Assembly: GCA_016205905.1 (NCBI GenBank)
Contig: JACQSP010000137.1
Span: 1-22,758, forward strand
Direction: 5' to 3'
Length of the DNA stretch: 22,758 nucleotides
Source of the DNA: Candidatus Woesearchaeota archaeon
GTDB lineage: Archaea; Nanobdellota; Nanobdellia; Woesearchaeales; DSVV01
Position 1 is the first letter of the stretch. Every line of letters starts with the position of its first letter. The notes below the pieces were generated by a model, which worked only from the letters and a program-made list of their open reading frames with translations, did not search any database and was not told the DNA's origin. The position numbers and the translations under genes were made by a program. This document shows, one piece after another, positions 1 through 7,312 of the stretch.

Positions 1-50
1 AAATAAGATATTTCGAGATAAAACATACAATTATTTTCGTTTTCCCCCTG

Positions 51-96
51 TTTTTTCCGAAATGACGTGGCAATGACTACAGCGCAAGTTTATATC
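51..96 (+). promoter_or_regulatory. Archaeal promoter of the first operon (copy 1 of a shared box)
   Basis: A TATA box (TTTATAT, 89-95) is preceded by CTACA-(5 nt)-AAG and, further upstream, by a T-run followed by CCGAAATGACG (51-67). The same pieces recur at 6080-6141 before the second operon, with 18 of 21 positions identical around the TATA box. Transcription should start about 25 nt downstream, near 118, giving a leader of nearly 200 nt before the first gene at 313. A second TATA-like stretch at 108-117 could be used instead. The TATA call rests on sequence; the start site is inferred. Confidence 0.6.
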
Positions 97-124
97 TTTT
101 AGGTGTCTATTTATACTTTAGTCC

Positions 125-181
125 TAGTGATTTACTTAATACTAATAATTTACTTAATCATCACTAATCATAGTGATTTAC
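125..181. repeat. Three short direct repeats (iteron-like) with an internal palindrome
   Basis: TAGTGATTTAC occurs at 125-135 and 171-181, with a two-mismatch variant (TAATAATTTAC) at 143-153. An inverted repeat, ATCACTA-(4 nt)-TAGTGAT, occupies 160-177 and overlaps the last copy. The cluster lies just downstream of the predicted promoter, so it could be an operator, or a structured part of the leader RNA. No protein is known to bind it. Confidence 0.5.
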
Positions 182-186
182 CCACA

Positions 187-250
187 GAGCAACTGAGTGC
201 AATTAGAGATTACAGTGTGTTACATTGAATATGAACTGCACTCGTTGCTC
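187..250 (+). promoter_or_regulatory. Leader stem-loop
   Basis: GAGCAACTGAGTGCA (187-201) is complementary to TGCACTCGTTGCTC (237-250), with one bulged T and a loop of about 35 nt. The long stem lies in the presumed 5' leader of the first operon, 62 nt before the start codon. It may be a structured leader element, a protein-binding site on RNA, or a DNA cruciform. Pairing is seen directly; the function is unknown. Confidence 0.6.
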
Positions 251-312
251 AAACATACTGACAATAATTTCCAAACATAATTACAACAAATAATTTCAAC
301 GAGGTTAAAACA

Positions 313-714
313 ATGGTGCAAACAACAGCAGATAATTACCGTCGGCAAACATCTGGTGATTCCACTCTTGGAAAGTTTATGAACAGTGTATGCAAGATTG
401 GGTTGATGACATTTTTATCTTACGCCACAAGAGCTGGAAGGTGTGTGCCTGTTCCTTATGATGTTAATGTAACAAATCCTATTTCTCCAAGCATTGCTAT
501 TGGCGCTGGTTTTGTCGCCGGTATCAGCGATACAAATAATCTTGAGGCAAAGGTTGCAGGTGTTTTAGGCGGTCTTGTATCATTGGCGCCTGATGTTTAC
601 GACGCTGCAACAACAGGAGATTTGAAAAGAGCAGGTACAATGGCCGGAACAAAAGTAGCATTGTACCTTGGAAGTTATCTTGCGGGATATGTTGCGAATA
701 GAATGTTTAAATAA
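313..714 (+). CDS. Small glycine/alanine-rich membrane protein, unknown function (133 aa)
   Basis: Not recognised as a known family. The ATG has a GAGGT ribosome-binding site at 301-305 with 7 nt spacing. The product has four hydrophobic stretches (about residues 25-38, 57-71, 79-92 and 109-127) rich in Gly and Ala, which suggests a small multi-pass or membrane-inserted protein. The N-terminal 20 residues are polar and there is no clear signal peptide. It is first in a three-gene run and has a long structured leader. One 60-nt stretch (481-540) counts to 43% GC, well above the AT-rich genes at 6302 and later, so it may be of different origin or highly expressed. A structural or pore-like role is possible, but nothing in the sequence proves it. 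Confidence 0.8.
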   Translation: MVQTTADNYRRQTSGDSTLGKFMNSVCKIGLMTFLSYATRAGRCVPVPYDVNVTNPISPSIAIGAGFVAGISDTNNLEAKVAGVLGGLVSLAPDVYDAATTGDLKRAGTMAGTKVALYLGSYLAGYVANRMFK

Positions 715-761
715 TCTGAATAATGACTGAAAATCAATAAAATAAACATAAGGTGATTGAG

Positions 762-1283
762 ATGGGATTTATAGGAAATGTTTTAAAAACAGGATTACTG
801 CTTTACGTCGCTGCTATGGGCATAAGGGGATGCCAAGTTGTAAGAAGCAGCGAGGCAGAGAAATTAACTGCGTTATATGAATCTGTTGCTTATATCGGCA
901 AAAAAACAATGAAGGAGCATCCTGAATATATTGCAGAGCTTGAAAAAGCAGGAATGAAAACAAAACAGGATGTGGATAACCTAAAAGATATTGTTGACAC
1001 ATACAAAACAGATTCAGCATTAGGATGGGCAGGCATATTTTGGAGCGAGGCAAAAAGCAAAGAATATAGCACCTCAATAGTAAATCTTGCAAAAGAAGCA
1101 ATAAAAAGACATCCAGATTATTTTCTTTTCAGCGCATTGTCTGACGCAACAATGGGCGAAGCAATGGAGACTGTGATAAGATTAGCGCCGAATTATGAAA
1201 AAACAAGAGAAAGGTTGGAATGCAAGGTTGACAGGGTTTTTGTACCTTGGACAAACTGCAGTTATGGTACGGCGAGGAATTGA
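762..1283 (+). CDS. Membrane-anchored protein with helical soluble domain, unknown function (173 aa)
   Basis: Start chosen at ATG 762, not the in-frame GTG at 753, because the AGGTGAT ribosome-binding site (751-757) overlaps that GTG. Residues 4-22 form one hydrophobic segment, followed by a Cys (residue 24) and then a charged, mostly helical domain with two further Cys near the C terminus. A hydrophobic N terminus then Cys recalls a lipoprotein, but the residues before the Cys (Ile-Arg-Gly) do not fit a standard lipobox, so a plain membrane anchor is as likely. The layout resembles that of the 185-aa protein at 7313, although the sequences do not obviously align. Function unknown. Confidence 0.8.
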   Translation: MGFIGNVLKTGLLLYVAAMGIRGCQVVRSSEAEKLTALYESVAYIGKKTMKEHPEYIAELEKAGMKTKQDVDNLKDIVDTYKTDSALGWAGIFWSEAKSKEYSTSIVNLAKEAIKRHPDYFLFSALSDATMGEAMETVIRLAPNYEKTRERLECKVDRVFVPWTNCSYGTARN

Positions 1284-1365
1284 TGAGGAGATAATTGTCG
1301 TCGCTGAACTACAAAAAGCAAAATAATTACATATTCACAATATATATAAATGAGGAGGTATTACC

Positions 1366-2562
1366 ATGGGAACTATGCAGAGAACAAACACAAGATTAAT
1401 TAAACTGCCTGCACTATTAATTCCTGATGTAAACTATACAGGCGATAGTGATAGCGCAGAAGAGCTGAATGTAAAAGCATTGGATTATGTAAGAAGAACA
1501 GCTATTTCTACATTAGATGATTTTGTTATAACTCCGTTTAGCGATGCTTTAAAGAATAAAACATTCGAAGAGGCCAAGCAAAATGTTGGTGTTGATGCAC
1601 ATGGCATTCTCCTCGGCACATATGTTACTAATGAGGTTATAGGCAGCAGAAAATATGTTGTTAGAGTATGTTCACAGACAAGAGTGCAATATGAAACTGT
1701 TTTTTCTCTTGTTCAGGAATTTTTGGAAAAAGTATTGGTTGATAATGTAGACAGTGTAAACAGGGAGTTTGTAAGAAAGGTTGATGATGAAGCGCATATT
1801 TTTATAGGTTATCTTCTCGACGAGATGAGCAGGCTTTGCGGGAGAAACTCAACAAAGATGAATAAAAAAGATTTAGAGGTAAAATATCCTGCAACAGATG
1901 AAAAGCTTGAATTAGACAATACAATTATAGAGATGGAAGTTGCTCTTGATAGTGCAAGATTCACAAAAATCAACGAGAAGAATGCAGATGATTTTCATAA
2001 GGCAAGAAGCTTAACAGCAAGGCTAGGGGCATTTAAGAGAGAATTTGAAAAATATTTAATGGAAAAATATGGTGTTGAGCCGCAGGGTGTTGAAGAAAAC
2101 GAAGCCTATGATTATGAGTTAAGCGACGGCACAGGTGTAAGATACTTGTTTTTTAAAAAGAGAGTCTCGCCTTCTTATGGAGATGCATATTCTGAATTAG
2201 TGACAACAGATAAGGTATTGGGCAAGACAAAAAATATAACCAAAGATTATGGCGATTTAAGTATTGTGAGAGATCTTGCCTTCAAAGCTCCATACCAATC
2301 AATGAGAGCTGGTGCAGGTATACAAATAAGAACTGATATTACTGGGAGCAATAAAGGCGTTGTTGTCATAAGCAGAATCCCAAAAGGCGGCGAGCCAGAC
2401 GAGAAAAAATACCAAGTCTTTGACAACGACGGCAAGACTTATATGAGAGTTCATGATGTGCTAAATAGAATTAATAGCCTTATTGAATATTGTTCAACAG
2501 AATCAACAACAACTGAAAAAAAGATTGACTTCTTTGCTGCATTGCCCCAGCATTTGAAATGA
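1366..2562 (+). CDS. Soluble protein of unknown function (398 aa)
   Basis: Start supported by a strong ribosome-binding site (GAGGAGGT, 1352-1359) 6 nt before ATG 1366. No signal peptide or membrane segment is visible. The N-terminal two thirds are charged and predominantly helical; the last third has Gly-containing, strand-like stretches followed by a helical tail, so the protein probably has two domains. No enzymatic motif was recognised. It closes the first operon: the sequence after the stop is pyrimidine-rich (about 2568-2601) and could terminate transcription. Confidence 0.8.
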   Translation: MGTMQRTNTRLIKLPALLIPDVNYTGDSDSAEELNVKALDYVRRTAISTLDDFVITPFSDALKNKTFEEAKQNVGVDAHGILLGTYVTNEVIGSRKYVVRVCSQTRVQYETVFSLVQEFLEKVLVDNVDSVNREFVRKVDDEAHIFIGYLLDEMSRLCGRNSTKMNKKDLEVKYPATDEKLELDNTIIEMEVALDSARFTKINEKNADDFHKARSLTARLGAFKREFEKYLMEKYGVEPQGVEENEAYDYELSDGTGVRYLFFKKRVSPSYGDAYSELVTTDKVLGKTKNITKDYGDLSIVRDLAFKAPYQSMRAGAGIQIRTDITGSNKGVVVISRIPKGGEPDEKKYQVFDNDGKTYMRVHDVLNRINSLIEYCSTESTTTEKKIDFFAALPQHLK

Positions 2563-2642
2563 TAATGTCTTCTTTCTTGCTTTTTGTATTTGTTTTTAAT
2601 AGTTCCCGGCATGTCCAACAAAGTTCACTAAGATAAATTAGT

Positions 2643-2743
2643 AAGTCGTTAGCCGTAGGTCGTTTGTCGTCAGTTGTTTTTTGCATTTTTTGTTTTTTCG
2701 TTTACGACTCACGACAAACGACTTACGACAAACAGTTTTTTTT
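2643..2743. repeat. Inverted array of 7-bp NNGTCGT units ending in a T-run
   Basis: Five consecutive heptads of the form NNGTCGT (some degenerate) run from 2643 to 2677. After a T-rich loop, four heptads in the opposite orientation (ACGACNN) run from 2704 to 2731. The arms can pair in more than one register, making a long hairpin, and eight T follow at 2736-2743. In RNA this would act as a terminator for the upstream + strand operon, but the strict 7-bp period is more than a terminator needs. The rest of the gap (2563-2642 and 2744-2857) holds pyrimidine-rich sequence after the stop codon and no credible gene. Confidence 0.7.
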
Positions 2744-2857
2744 CATGAGACGGGGGACTGCGTCCTTGGAACTAAAAAACTACGAAAACTATACTAATAA
2801 TGATTTGAGATGGATAACAATTAAAATGCTCATATTAAGAATTTCACATAAAATTTT

Positions 2858-3577
2858 TTACTTTGAAGCTTCCCAAAGAATATTGAAATAATTTTTATAT
2901 GATTCAGCAAGAAGCTTGTTTTTTATTTGGATAGTCATCACTGGAGAAATCCATGCTACAATTATCACTTCATCGCCGCAAATAACAGTTGAGACCTTTG
3001 AATCAAATTTCTGCGGAAGAGCTTTTGCTTTGGTATATGACATTTTGTTAAGGAAATCTATTCTCTCATTAGCATCGTGATTATAAATATGCCACATAGG
3101 TATCTTCATCGGAACCCTTTTTTTGTGAAAATGAGGTATTAGAGTTTTCATTATAATTGGCGCTTCTTTTGGTATGCCGTAAACAAGAATTGGCTCTTTA
3201 TAATTTAAAAGGCTGTATAAAAGATCAACAAATGCTTTTACACCCTGAAATATATGCGCTTCACTTTTGCTTTCTGACATTTGCAATTTTAATAAAAGTT
3301 CTGGAAGCACAGTTGTTAATTTATCTTCTTTTTCCTGAAGCAGCCTGAAAAGATTTTGTGGAGGTGTTGCCTGAAAATATTTTACATCAGAAATCATATT
3401 GTATGAAACTACGCCTCTTTCGAGCATTCTTTCTAATGCATCATACACATTTGTTCTGTGAACCTTGGATTTTTCAGCAACTTGTCCTGCGGTGGCTGAG
3501 CCTAACTCAAGCAATGCCAAATATGCCTTTGCCTCGTTTTTGCTAAAACCTAAATCTTCTAATACTTCTTCATGCAT
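2858..3577 (-). CDS. TrmB-family transcriptional regulator (239 aa)
   Basis: Residues from about 4 to 70 form a winged helix-turn-helix with the TrmB pattern: a start like EEVLEDLGFSKNEAKAYLALL, then a recognition region with HRTNVYDALERM. The remainder fits the TrmB C-terminal effector region, which in characterised members senses sugars or other small ligands; the ligand here is unknown. An in-frame TTG at 3592 would add five residues. ATG 3577 was chosen because GGGGAT (3583-3588 on this strand) sits 5 nt before it and a TATA box (about 3615-3630) predicts a start of transcription near 3597. The gene is divergent from the hydrolase at 3759, which is its most likely target besides itself. 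Confidence 0.85.
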   Translation of the reverse strand: MHEEVLEDLGFSKNEAKAYLALLELGSATAGQVAEKSKVHRTNVYDALERMLERGVVSYNMISDVKYFQATPPQNLFRLLQEKEDKLTTVLPELLLKLQMSESKSEAHIFQGVKAFVDLLYSLLNYKEPILVYGIPKEAPIIMKTLIPHFHKKRVPMKIPMWHIYNHDANERIDFLNKMSYTKAKALPQKFDSKVSTVICGDEVIIVAWISPVMTIQIKNKLLAESYKNYFNILWEASK

Positions 3578-3592
3578 ATTGCATCCCCACAA

Positions 3593-3758
3593 TACAGGCT
3601 ATTTGATATTAAATCTATTTATATATAGAATATAGATAGTAACTTTGTTTGATTTATAAATTTTATCTGTATAGTAGTAAAAATATAGTGTATTTCTTTT
3701 ATAAAACACGTTCCAATTCAGTAATATTTTAATATATAAAGGGTATTTCTATATTAAA
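3593..3758. promoter_or_regulatory. Divergent promoter region between regulator and hydrolase
   Basis: On the - strand a TATA box (TATATATAAA type) lies at about 3615-3630. On the + strand TTTAATATATAAA (3728-3740) is centred 25 nt before ATG 3759, the usual distance from an archaeal TATA box to the start site, so the hydrolase mRNA is probably leaderless. The stretch between is AT-rich with several ATATAG-like words and a TTTATAAA palindrome that could be regulator sites. No individual operator could be pinned down. Confidence 0.65.
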
Positions 3759-4568
3759 ATGTCAGAATTCAAAACAAATAAAGGAAATAAGATATCTGTT
3801 TCATTTAGGCAAGGAACTTCTGTAAAGAGACCTTTTGTGTTTATACACGGCAATGCACAGAATGACACTTCTGGCAAAGGTTTGATGGAGTTTTTTTATA
3901 AGAAAGGACACAGTATTCTTTCATACGACCTTCCAGGACATGGTGACTCTGAACCTTATCCCGATACTTATTCAGATACCAAGGCCACAATGAATACATT
4001 TGCTGAAACATTAAATGAGGTGCTCTCACATTTTAAAATAGATAAGCCAATTATCGCAGGACATTCAATGGGTGGCATGATTTTACTTGAGTTTGGGGTG
4101 AAGTACCCAGAAAAAGTTGGTGCACTTATACTAATTGATACTTCTGATATAAGTCCTGTTGATGCAAACAAGCAAATTCCACTGAAAGATATTATTAATA
4201 ATATAATTGAAAATTGTGGCAAGGCATTTGAAAGAAGATTCAAGTATGATTATTGTACCAGCACTGAGATAAACGAAGAAAATATTTTAAGCATTGGTTT
4301 TAAATGTACTGACCCTACTTCATTACAACTTAATTTTAAAGCAACATTTAATTATGATGTCACTAAAAAACTTTCACTTCTAAAAATGCCAGTTCTTATA
4401 TTGAGAGGCAAGGATGATCCGCTTATGACAAAAGAAATGACAGAAGATATGCACAAGAGAATTCCTCATTCAAAATTTGTGGAAGTTGAAGGCGGTCATA
4501 ACTGGTTTTTATTTAATAAAGAATTGATGAGAAAAACAATTGAGAAATATTATTATTTGTTTGAGTAA
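3759..4568 (+). CDS. Alpha/beta-hydrolase fold enzyme (269 aa)
   Basis: A complete, normal-length serine hydrolase. The oxyanion HGN is at residues 30-32, the nucleophile elbow GHSMGG at 101-106 (Ser103), the catalytic Asp in GKDDPL (probably Asp220), and the catalytic His in GGHNW (His247). The family includes esterases, lipases, peroxidases and C-C bond hydrolases, and the sequence alone does not give the substrate. It has no signal peptide, so it is cytoplasmic. It is divergent from a TrmB-type regulator and convergent with the methyltransferase, with 42 nt between the two stop codons. There is no ribosome-binding site; the TATA box 25 nt upstream indicates a leaderless message. Confidence 0.93.
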   Translation: MSEFKTNKGNKISVSFRQGTSVKRPFVFIHGNAQNDTSGKGLMEFFYKKGHSILSYDLPGHGDSEPYPDTYSDTKATMNTFAETLNEVLSHFKIDKPIIAGHSMGGMILLEFGVKYPEKVGALILIDTSDISPVDANKQIPLKDIINNIIENCGKAFERRFKYDYCTSTEINEENILSIGFKCTDPTSLQLNFKATFNYDVTKKLSLLKMPVLILRGKDDPLMTKEMTEDMHKRIPHSKFVEVEGGHNWFLFNKELMRKTIEKYYYLFE

Positions 4569-4610
4569 ATGAACATAATAAGGAATAAAAAACTTTGGAC
4601 AAGTTGATAT

Positions 4611-5900
4611 TTACTTCGGTTTCTTCGCAGTAATGTTATAGAATGGCTCTGTTCTATGATGGGTTGCATGAATATCCACAAAGCCAACTTTTTGAAGTGC
4701 GTTTATAATGATAGATTCACCCATGTAAAATTCAACAATTCCCTTTAATGCATTGTGCCTTTCAAATTCAATACCCTTGCTGATTTGAGTAACAAGCTCA
4801 TCATCAATACCTGAATAACCATTGGCTCTTCTTTGGATTTCATCATAAAATCTGTTCACAGGGATTATATGTCTTTCAATGTCCTCAGGCATTTTTGTGT
4901 CTATAAGAGGAATTACAATACCACCTGAGCATTCAAAGACAGAAATCTGTTTGTAATCTTTATTTCTCAAAGCGCTTTTTATTTCTGAGGGTTTAGTAAA
5001 TGTTCCAATTAATCCATTAACTATATTGTATTTTCTTTGATTTAATGAAATAATAACAAATCCCCCTTTATTAATATTTACTGGGACATAATTAGTTAAA
5101 GATGCACTTTCAGTCTTACTTATTAGTGGAAGAGCATCATAAGATTTACCCACTTCAAAAAATGAAGTTAAAACATAATCTGGTTTATGTTCTCTCTCGT
5201 CGCGTATTAATACTGAAGAATCTAATATTGACGCTAAATCCTGTCCAATCCTTATTAACTTGTCCTCGCTGTAATTCATGTTTACATTACCTTCTCCTAA
5301 ATGCAATAATCCGCCTGGCTGCAAAACTCTAAAAATTTCTCTATAAACTTTCTCAAGCTCAAGTTTTGTGACAGAAGCATGATGTATTGAAAGGTTTGCA
5401 TCTACAGCTGTGACAGAATTGTCCGCAATGCGTAAATTGTCTTTAAGATTGTTTAATATGAAAGAGATAGTTGTGCTTTCTAAACGATTTGGGTTTAAAT
5501 CTTCATCTAAAGCAAACTTGTCCAAACGGAAATAATTATCGCTAAAGAAACCAAATTGTGTTAATGTATCTAATGCCCTAATTAAGCCTGATTTAGCGAA
5601 TTCAGCTACATAATCCAAGAGAATTATTTTTCCGTTTCCAATCATATTTTTTATTCTTTGCCTGTTTGAAGAACCAAATTTGCCATCATGTGTGTATTGG
5701 CATGAATAAGGAAGAACCTGTCCGCTTGGGCCTAAAACTAATAAAGTGCCATTTGGATGAGATGATAAATGCGATTCAAGTGAATCTAGCAAGAAAGAAT
5801 GCTGGTCACCTAAAACTTTAGGAAGACATCTGGAATATGCATCACTAAATACAGTTGCAATATCTCTGTTCTGTGCAATACCTTTGTTCTGCTCTGCCAT
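4611..5900 (-). CDS. Class I SAM-dependent methyltransferase-like protein (429 aa)
   Basis: Numbering from the upstream ATG at 5918: a motif I-like LLVLGPSGQ (59-67), an acidic LLDY (100-103), a motif IV-like region DANLSIHHAS (173-182), and LQPGGLL (199-205), typical of class I methyltransferases. The end (NITAKKPK) resembles the closing strand of the fold. Motif I lacks the usual GxGxG, and the protein is long, with an extra segment of about 150 residues before the C-terminal end. The acceptor is unknown. Start chosen at 5900, not 5918, because the TATA box on this strand (TTTAAATAAA, 5921-5930) is about 25 nt from 5900 but only about 8 nt from 5918, so the message is probably leaderless. 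Confidence 0.7.
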   Translation of the reverse strand: MAEQNKGIAQNRDIATVFSDAYSRCLPKVLGDQHSFLLDSLESHLSSHPNGTLLVLGPSGQVLPYSCQYTHDGKFGSSNRQRIKNMIGNGKIILLDYVAEFAKSGLIRALDTLTQFGFFSDNYFRLDKFALDEDLNPNRLESTTISFILNNLKDNLRIADNSVTAVDANLSIHHASVTKLELEKVYREIFRVLQPGGLLHLGEGNVNMNYSEDKLIRIGQDLASILDSSVLIRDEREHKPDYVLTSFFEVGKSYDALPLISKTESASLTNYVPVNINKGGFVIISLNQRKYNIVNGLIGTFTKPSEIKSALRNKDYKQISVFECSGGIVIPLIDTKMPEDIERHIIPVNRFYDEIQRRANGYSGIDDELVTQISKGIEFERHNALKGIVEFYMGESIIINALQKVGFVDIHATHHRTEPFYNITAKKPK

Positions 5901-5920
5901 GTAAAAGTGTGATAGCATTC

Positions 5921-5930
5921 TTTATTTAAA
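5921..5930 (-). promoter_or_regulatory. TATA box of the methyltransferase gene
   Basis: TTTAAATAAA on the - strand, centred 25-26 nt before ATG 5900, fits a leaderless archaeal gene and decides the start. Read on the + strand, the same AT-rich stretch lies about 33 nt before a short open frame at 5960. Confidence 0.55.
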
Positions 5931-5959
5931 TCTTTTGTTTTTGTAACTACTTTAAAGAG

Positions 5960-6079
5960 ATGAGTGCAGTTGAAGTTTTTGAAGTTTTAGATACAAAATT
6001 TTATGATTCAAAGTGTAGAGTAAGTAACTTTATTTGTAAAAAATTCAGCTCAGTTAATATTTTTCCGAGCATTACTTGA
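5960..6079 (+). pseudogene. Possible 39-codon ORF or truncated gene start
   Basis: ATG 5960 opens a 39-codon frame ending in TGA at 6077-6079. It begins MSAVEVFEVLDTKFYDSK, which looks more protein-like than random AT-rich DNA, and then degenerates. The frame ends exactly where the shared promoter box of the second operon begins (6080). It may be the stump of a gene cut off when that block arrived, a small real gene, or chance. No ribosome-binding site is seen. Low confidence. Confidence 0.22.
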
Positions 6080-6141
6080 TTTTTTCGAAATAACCGCAAA
6101 TTCTCCGACGTTGTCCAACTAACTACAACACAAGTTTATAT
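6080..6141 (+). promoter_or_regulatory. Archaeal promoter of the second operon (copy 2 of the shared box)
   Basis: TTTATAT (6135-6141) is preceded by CTACA-(5 nt)-AAG, and further upstream by TTTTTTCGAAATAACCG (6080-6096), matching the elements at 51-96. The upstream and TATA parts are about 10 nt further apart here than in copy 1. Transcription should start near 6165, leaving a leader of about 137 nt. The leader (6142-6301) is A-rich and carries ATTTTAATAAAA twice (6254-6265 and 6278-6289); it ends in GGGG (6293-6296), a possible weak ribosome-binding site before ATG 6302. Confidence 0.6.
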
Positions 6142-6301
6142 TATTATCCGACAATATTAGTTATAGAAAAAAAAGATGGGGAACATAGCATAAAGAAAAA
6201 GTACAGAAAAAATGAACCAAATGAAAAATGAATCAAACCAGTGTTGTTAATTCATTTTAATAAAAACTTTTGGTTAAATTTTAATAAAATATGGGGTTAA
6301 A

Positions 6302-7252
6302 ATGGTTGTTGTTGAAGATGTTAGTGGAATTAGAATAGGAGTTAGGGCAACAGATGAAGATAATCTATTTAGCAGAAGAGATGCTTCTAAAAGAAATGTT
6401 CCTTTAAGTGTTCATAATGTTTTTAGAAAAGTTACCACTGATATTAATTATATTAATTATGATGTTTTAGACAAAAGAATAACCCAGTTTGAACAATCTG
6501 CTTCTGAAATTAGTGATTTGCTCAAAGGGTTGGAAGCATTTCCAAGAAGATGCAGGGATGCAGGTGATTATTTTGATTTACAGACATTTTATAATAGCGA
6601 AGTTAGTGGTAGCGGGTTATCTTTAGGTGGATTATCTTTTTTACAGTTAGGAAAATATATGCCTTTTGGACAAATAGTTGAAAAAGCAGCGATAGATTTA
6701 ACAAGAAAATTAAACGAGCGAAAGATTAAACAAAAAGCTCATGAAACCTTAGATTACATTAATTCTTCATTTTTAAAAGCAAGGGAAATATTGTTTGGAA
6801 AAGAAACAATCTATGGACCAGAAAAAGGATTGTATGGAAAACATGCAATTATTTCTGATGTTGTAAGAGCAGACAAAGAAATATTGGCATCTGTTGGTGG
6901 TAGGATTGATAATGGAAATCTTAGATTAGTTGATAATTCTGCAGTAGATAAAGCACACAAGCCAATAAATGAAGTTTATTGTATGGATTGGAATCAAGAC
7001 AGATTAAAAAACGTTTCTTTAGCAATAGGATATTTAGAAAGAGTGTATAGAGCGATAAATGGCTCATCTTTCGAGGTCAAATTAATCGCAGAAAAAGATT
7101 ATGGTGTTCAAAGTGCAGTTCAGATGGATAAAGACTTTTCAAAAGACACTTTGCGATTGGCAACCTTGTTGAGGAAGATGGCATTTGATAGTGTGGCAAC
7201 AGAAAGAGATGTAACCTCAGAACCTCTTCATCATGCTGTTAGTTATCAGTGA
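6302..7252 (+). CDS. Protein of unknown function, largely helical (316 aa)
   Basis: Not recognised. The ATG follows GGGGTTAAA, with 5 nt between GGGG and the ATG. No clear membrane segment or signal peptide; one Gly/Ser/Leu-rich stretch at about 101-120 is mildly hydrophobic and might contact a membrane or partner. The rest is charged and helical. The gene is very AT-rich (11 G+C in the 60 nt of 6421-6480), unlike the next gene. It heads a seven-gene + strand run whose promoter is shared with the first operon, so it probably belongs to the same system. Confidence 0.75.
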   Translation: MVVVEDVSGIRIGVRATDEDNLFSRRDASKRNVPLSVHNVFRKVTTDINYINYDVLDKRITQFEQSASEISDLLKGLEAFPRRCRDAGDYFDLQTFYNSEVSGSGLSLGGLSFLQLGKYMPFGQIVEKAAIDLTRKLNERKIKQKAHETLDYINSSFLKAREILFGKETIYGPEKGLYGKHAIISDVVRADKEILASVGGRIDNGNLRLVDNSAVDKAHKPINEVYCMDWNQDRLKNVSLAIGYLERVYRAINGSSFEVKLIAEKDYGVQSAVQMDKDFSKDTLRLATLLRKMAFDSVATERDVTSEPLHHAVSYQ

Positions 7253-7312
7253 ATGTTCATTGAATAATTTAGAAAAATAAGAATATAAAAAACAAAACAT
7301 GGAGGGATTAAA

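Noticed and set aside
753..761. GTG 753 as start of the 173-aa gene
   Set aside because: The GTG is inside the AGGTGAT ribosome-binding site that serves ATG 762.
1339..1350. TATA-like AATATATATAAA before the gene at 1366
   Set aside because: Only about 22 nt from the ATG, so it would start transcription at or inside the gene, while the gene has a strong ribosome-binding site that needs a leader. More likely part of the operon's AT-rich spacer.
2664..2891. 75-codon + strand frame through the heptad array
   Set aside because: Reads through the hairpin and T-run and overlaps the end of the regulator gene; no ribosome-binding site or protein-like composition.
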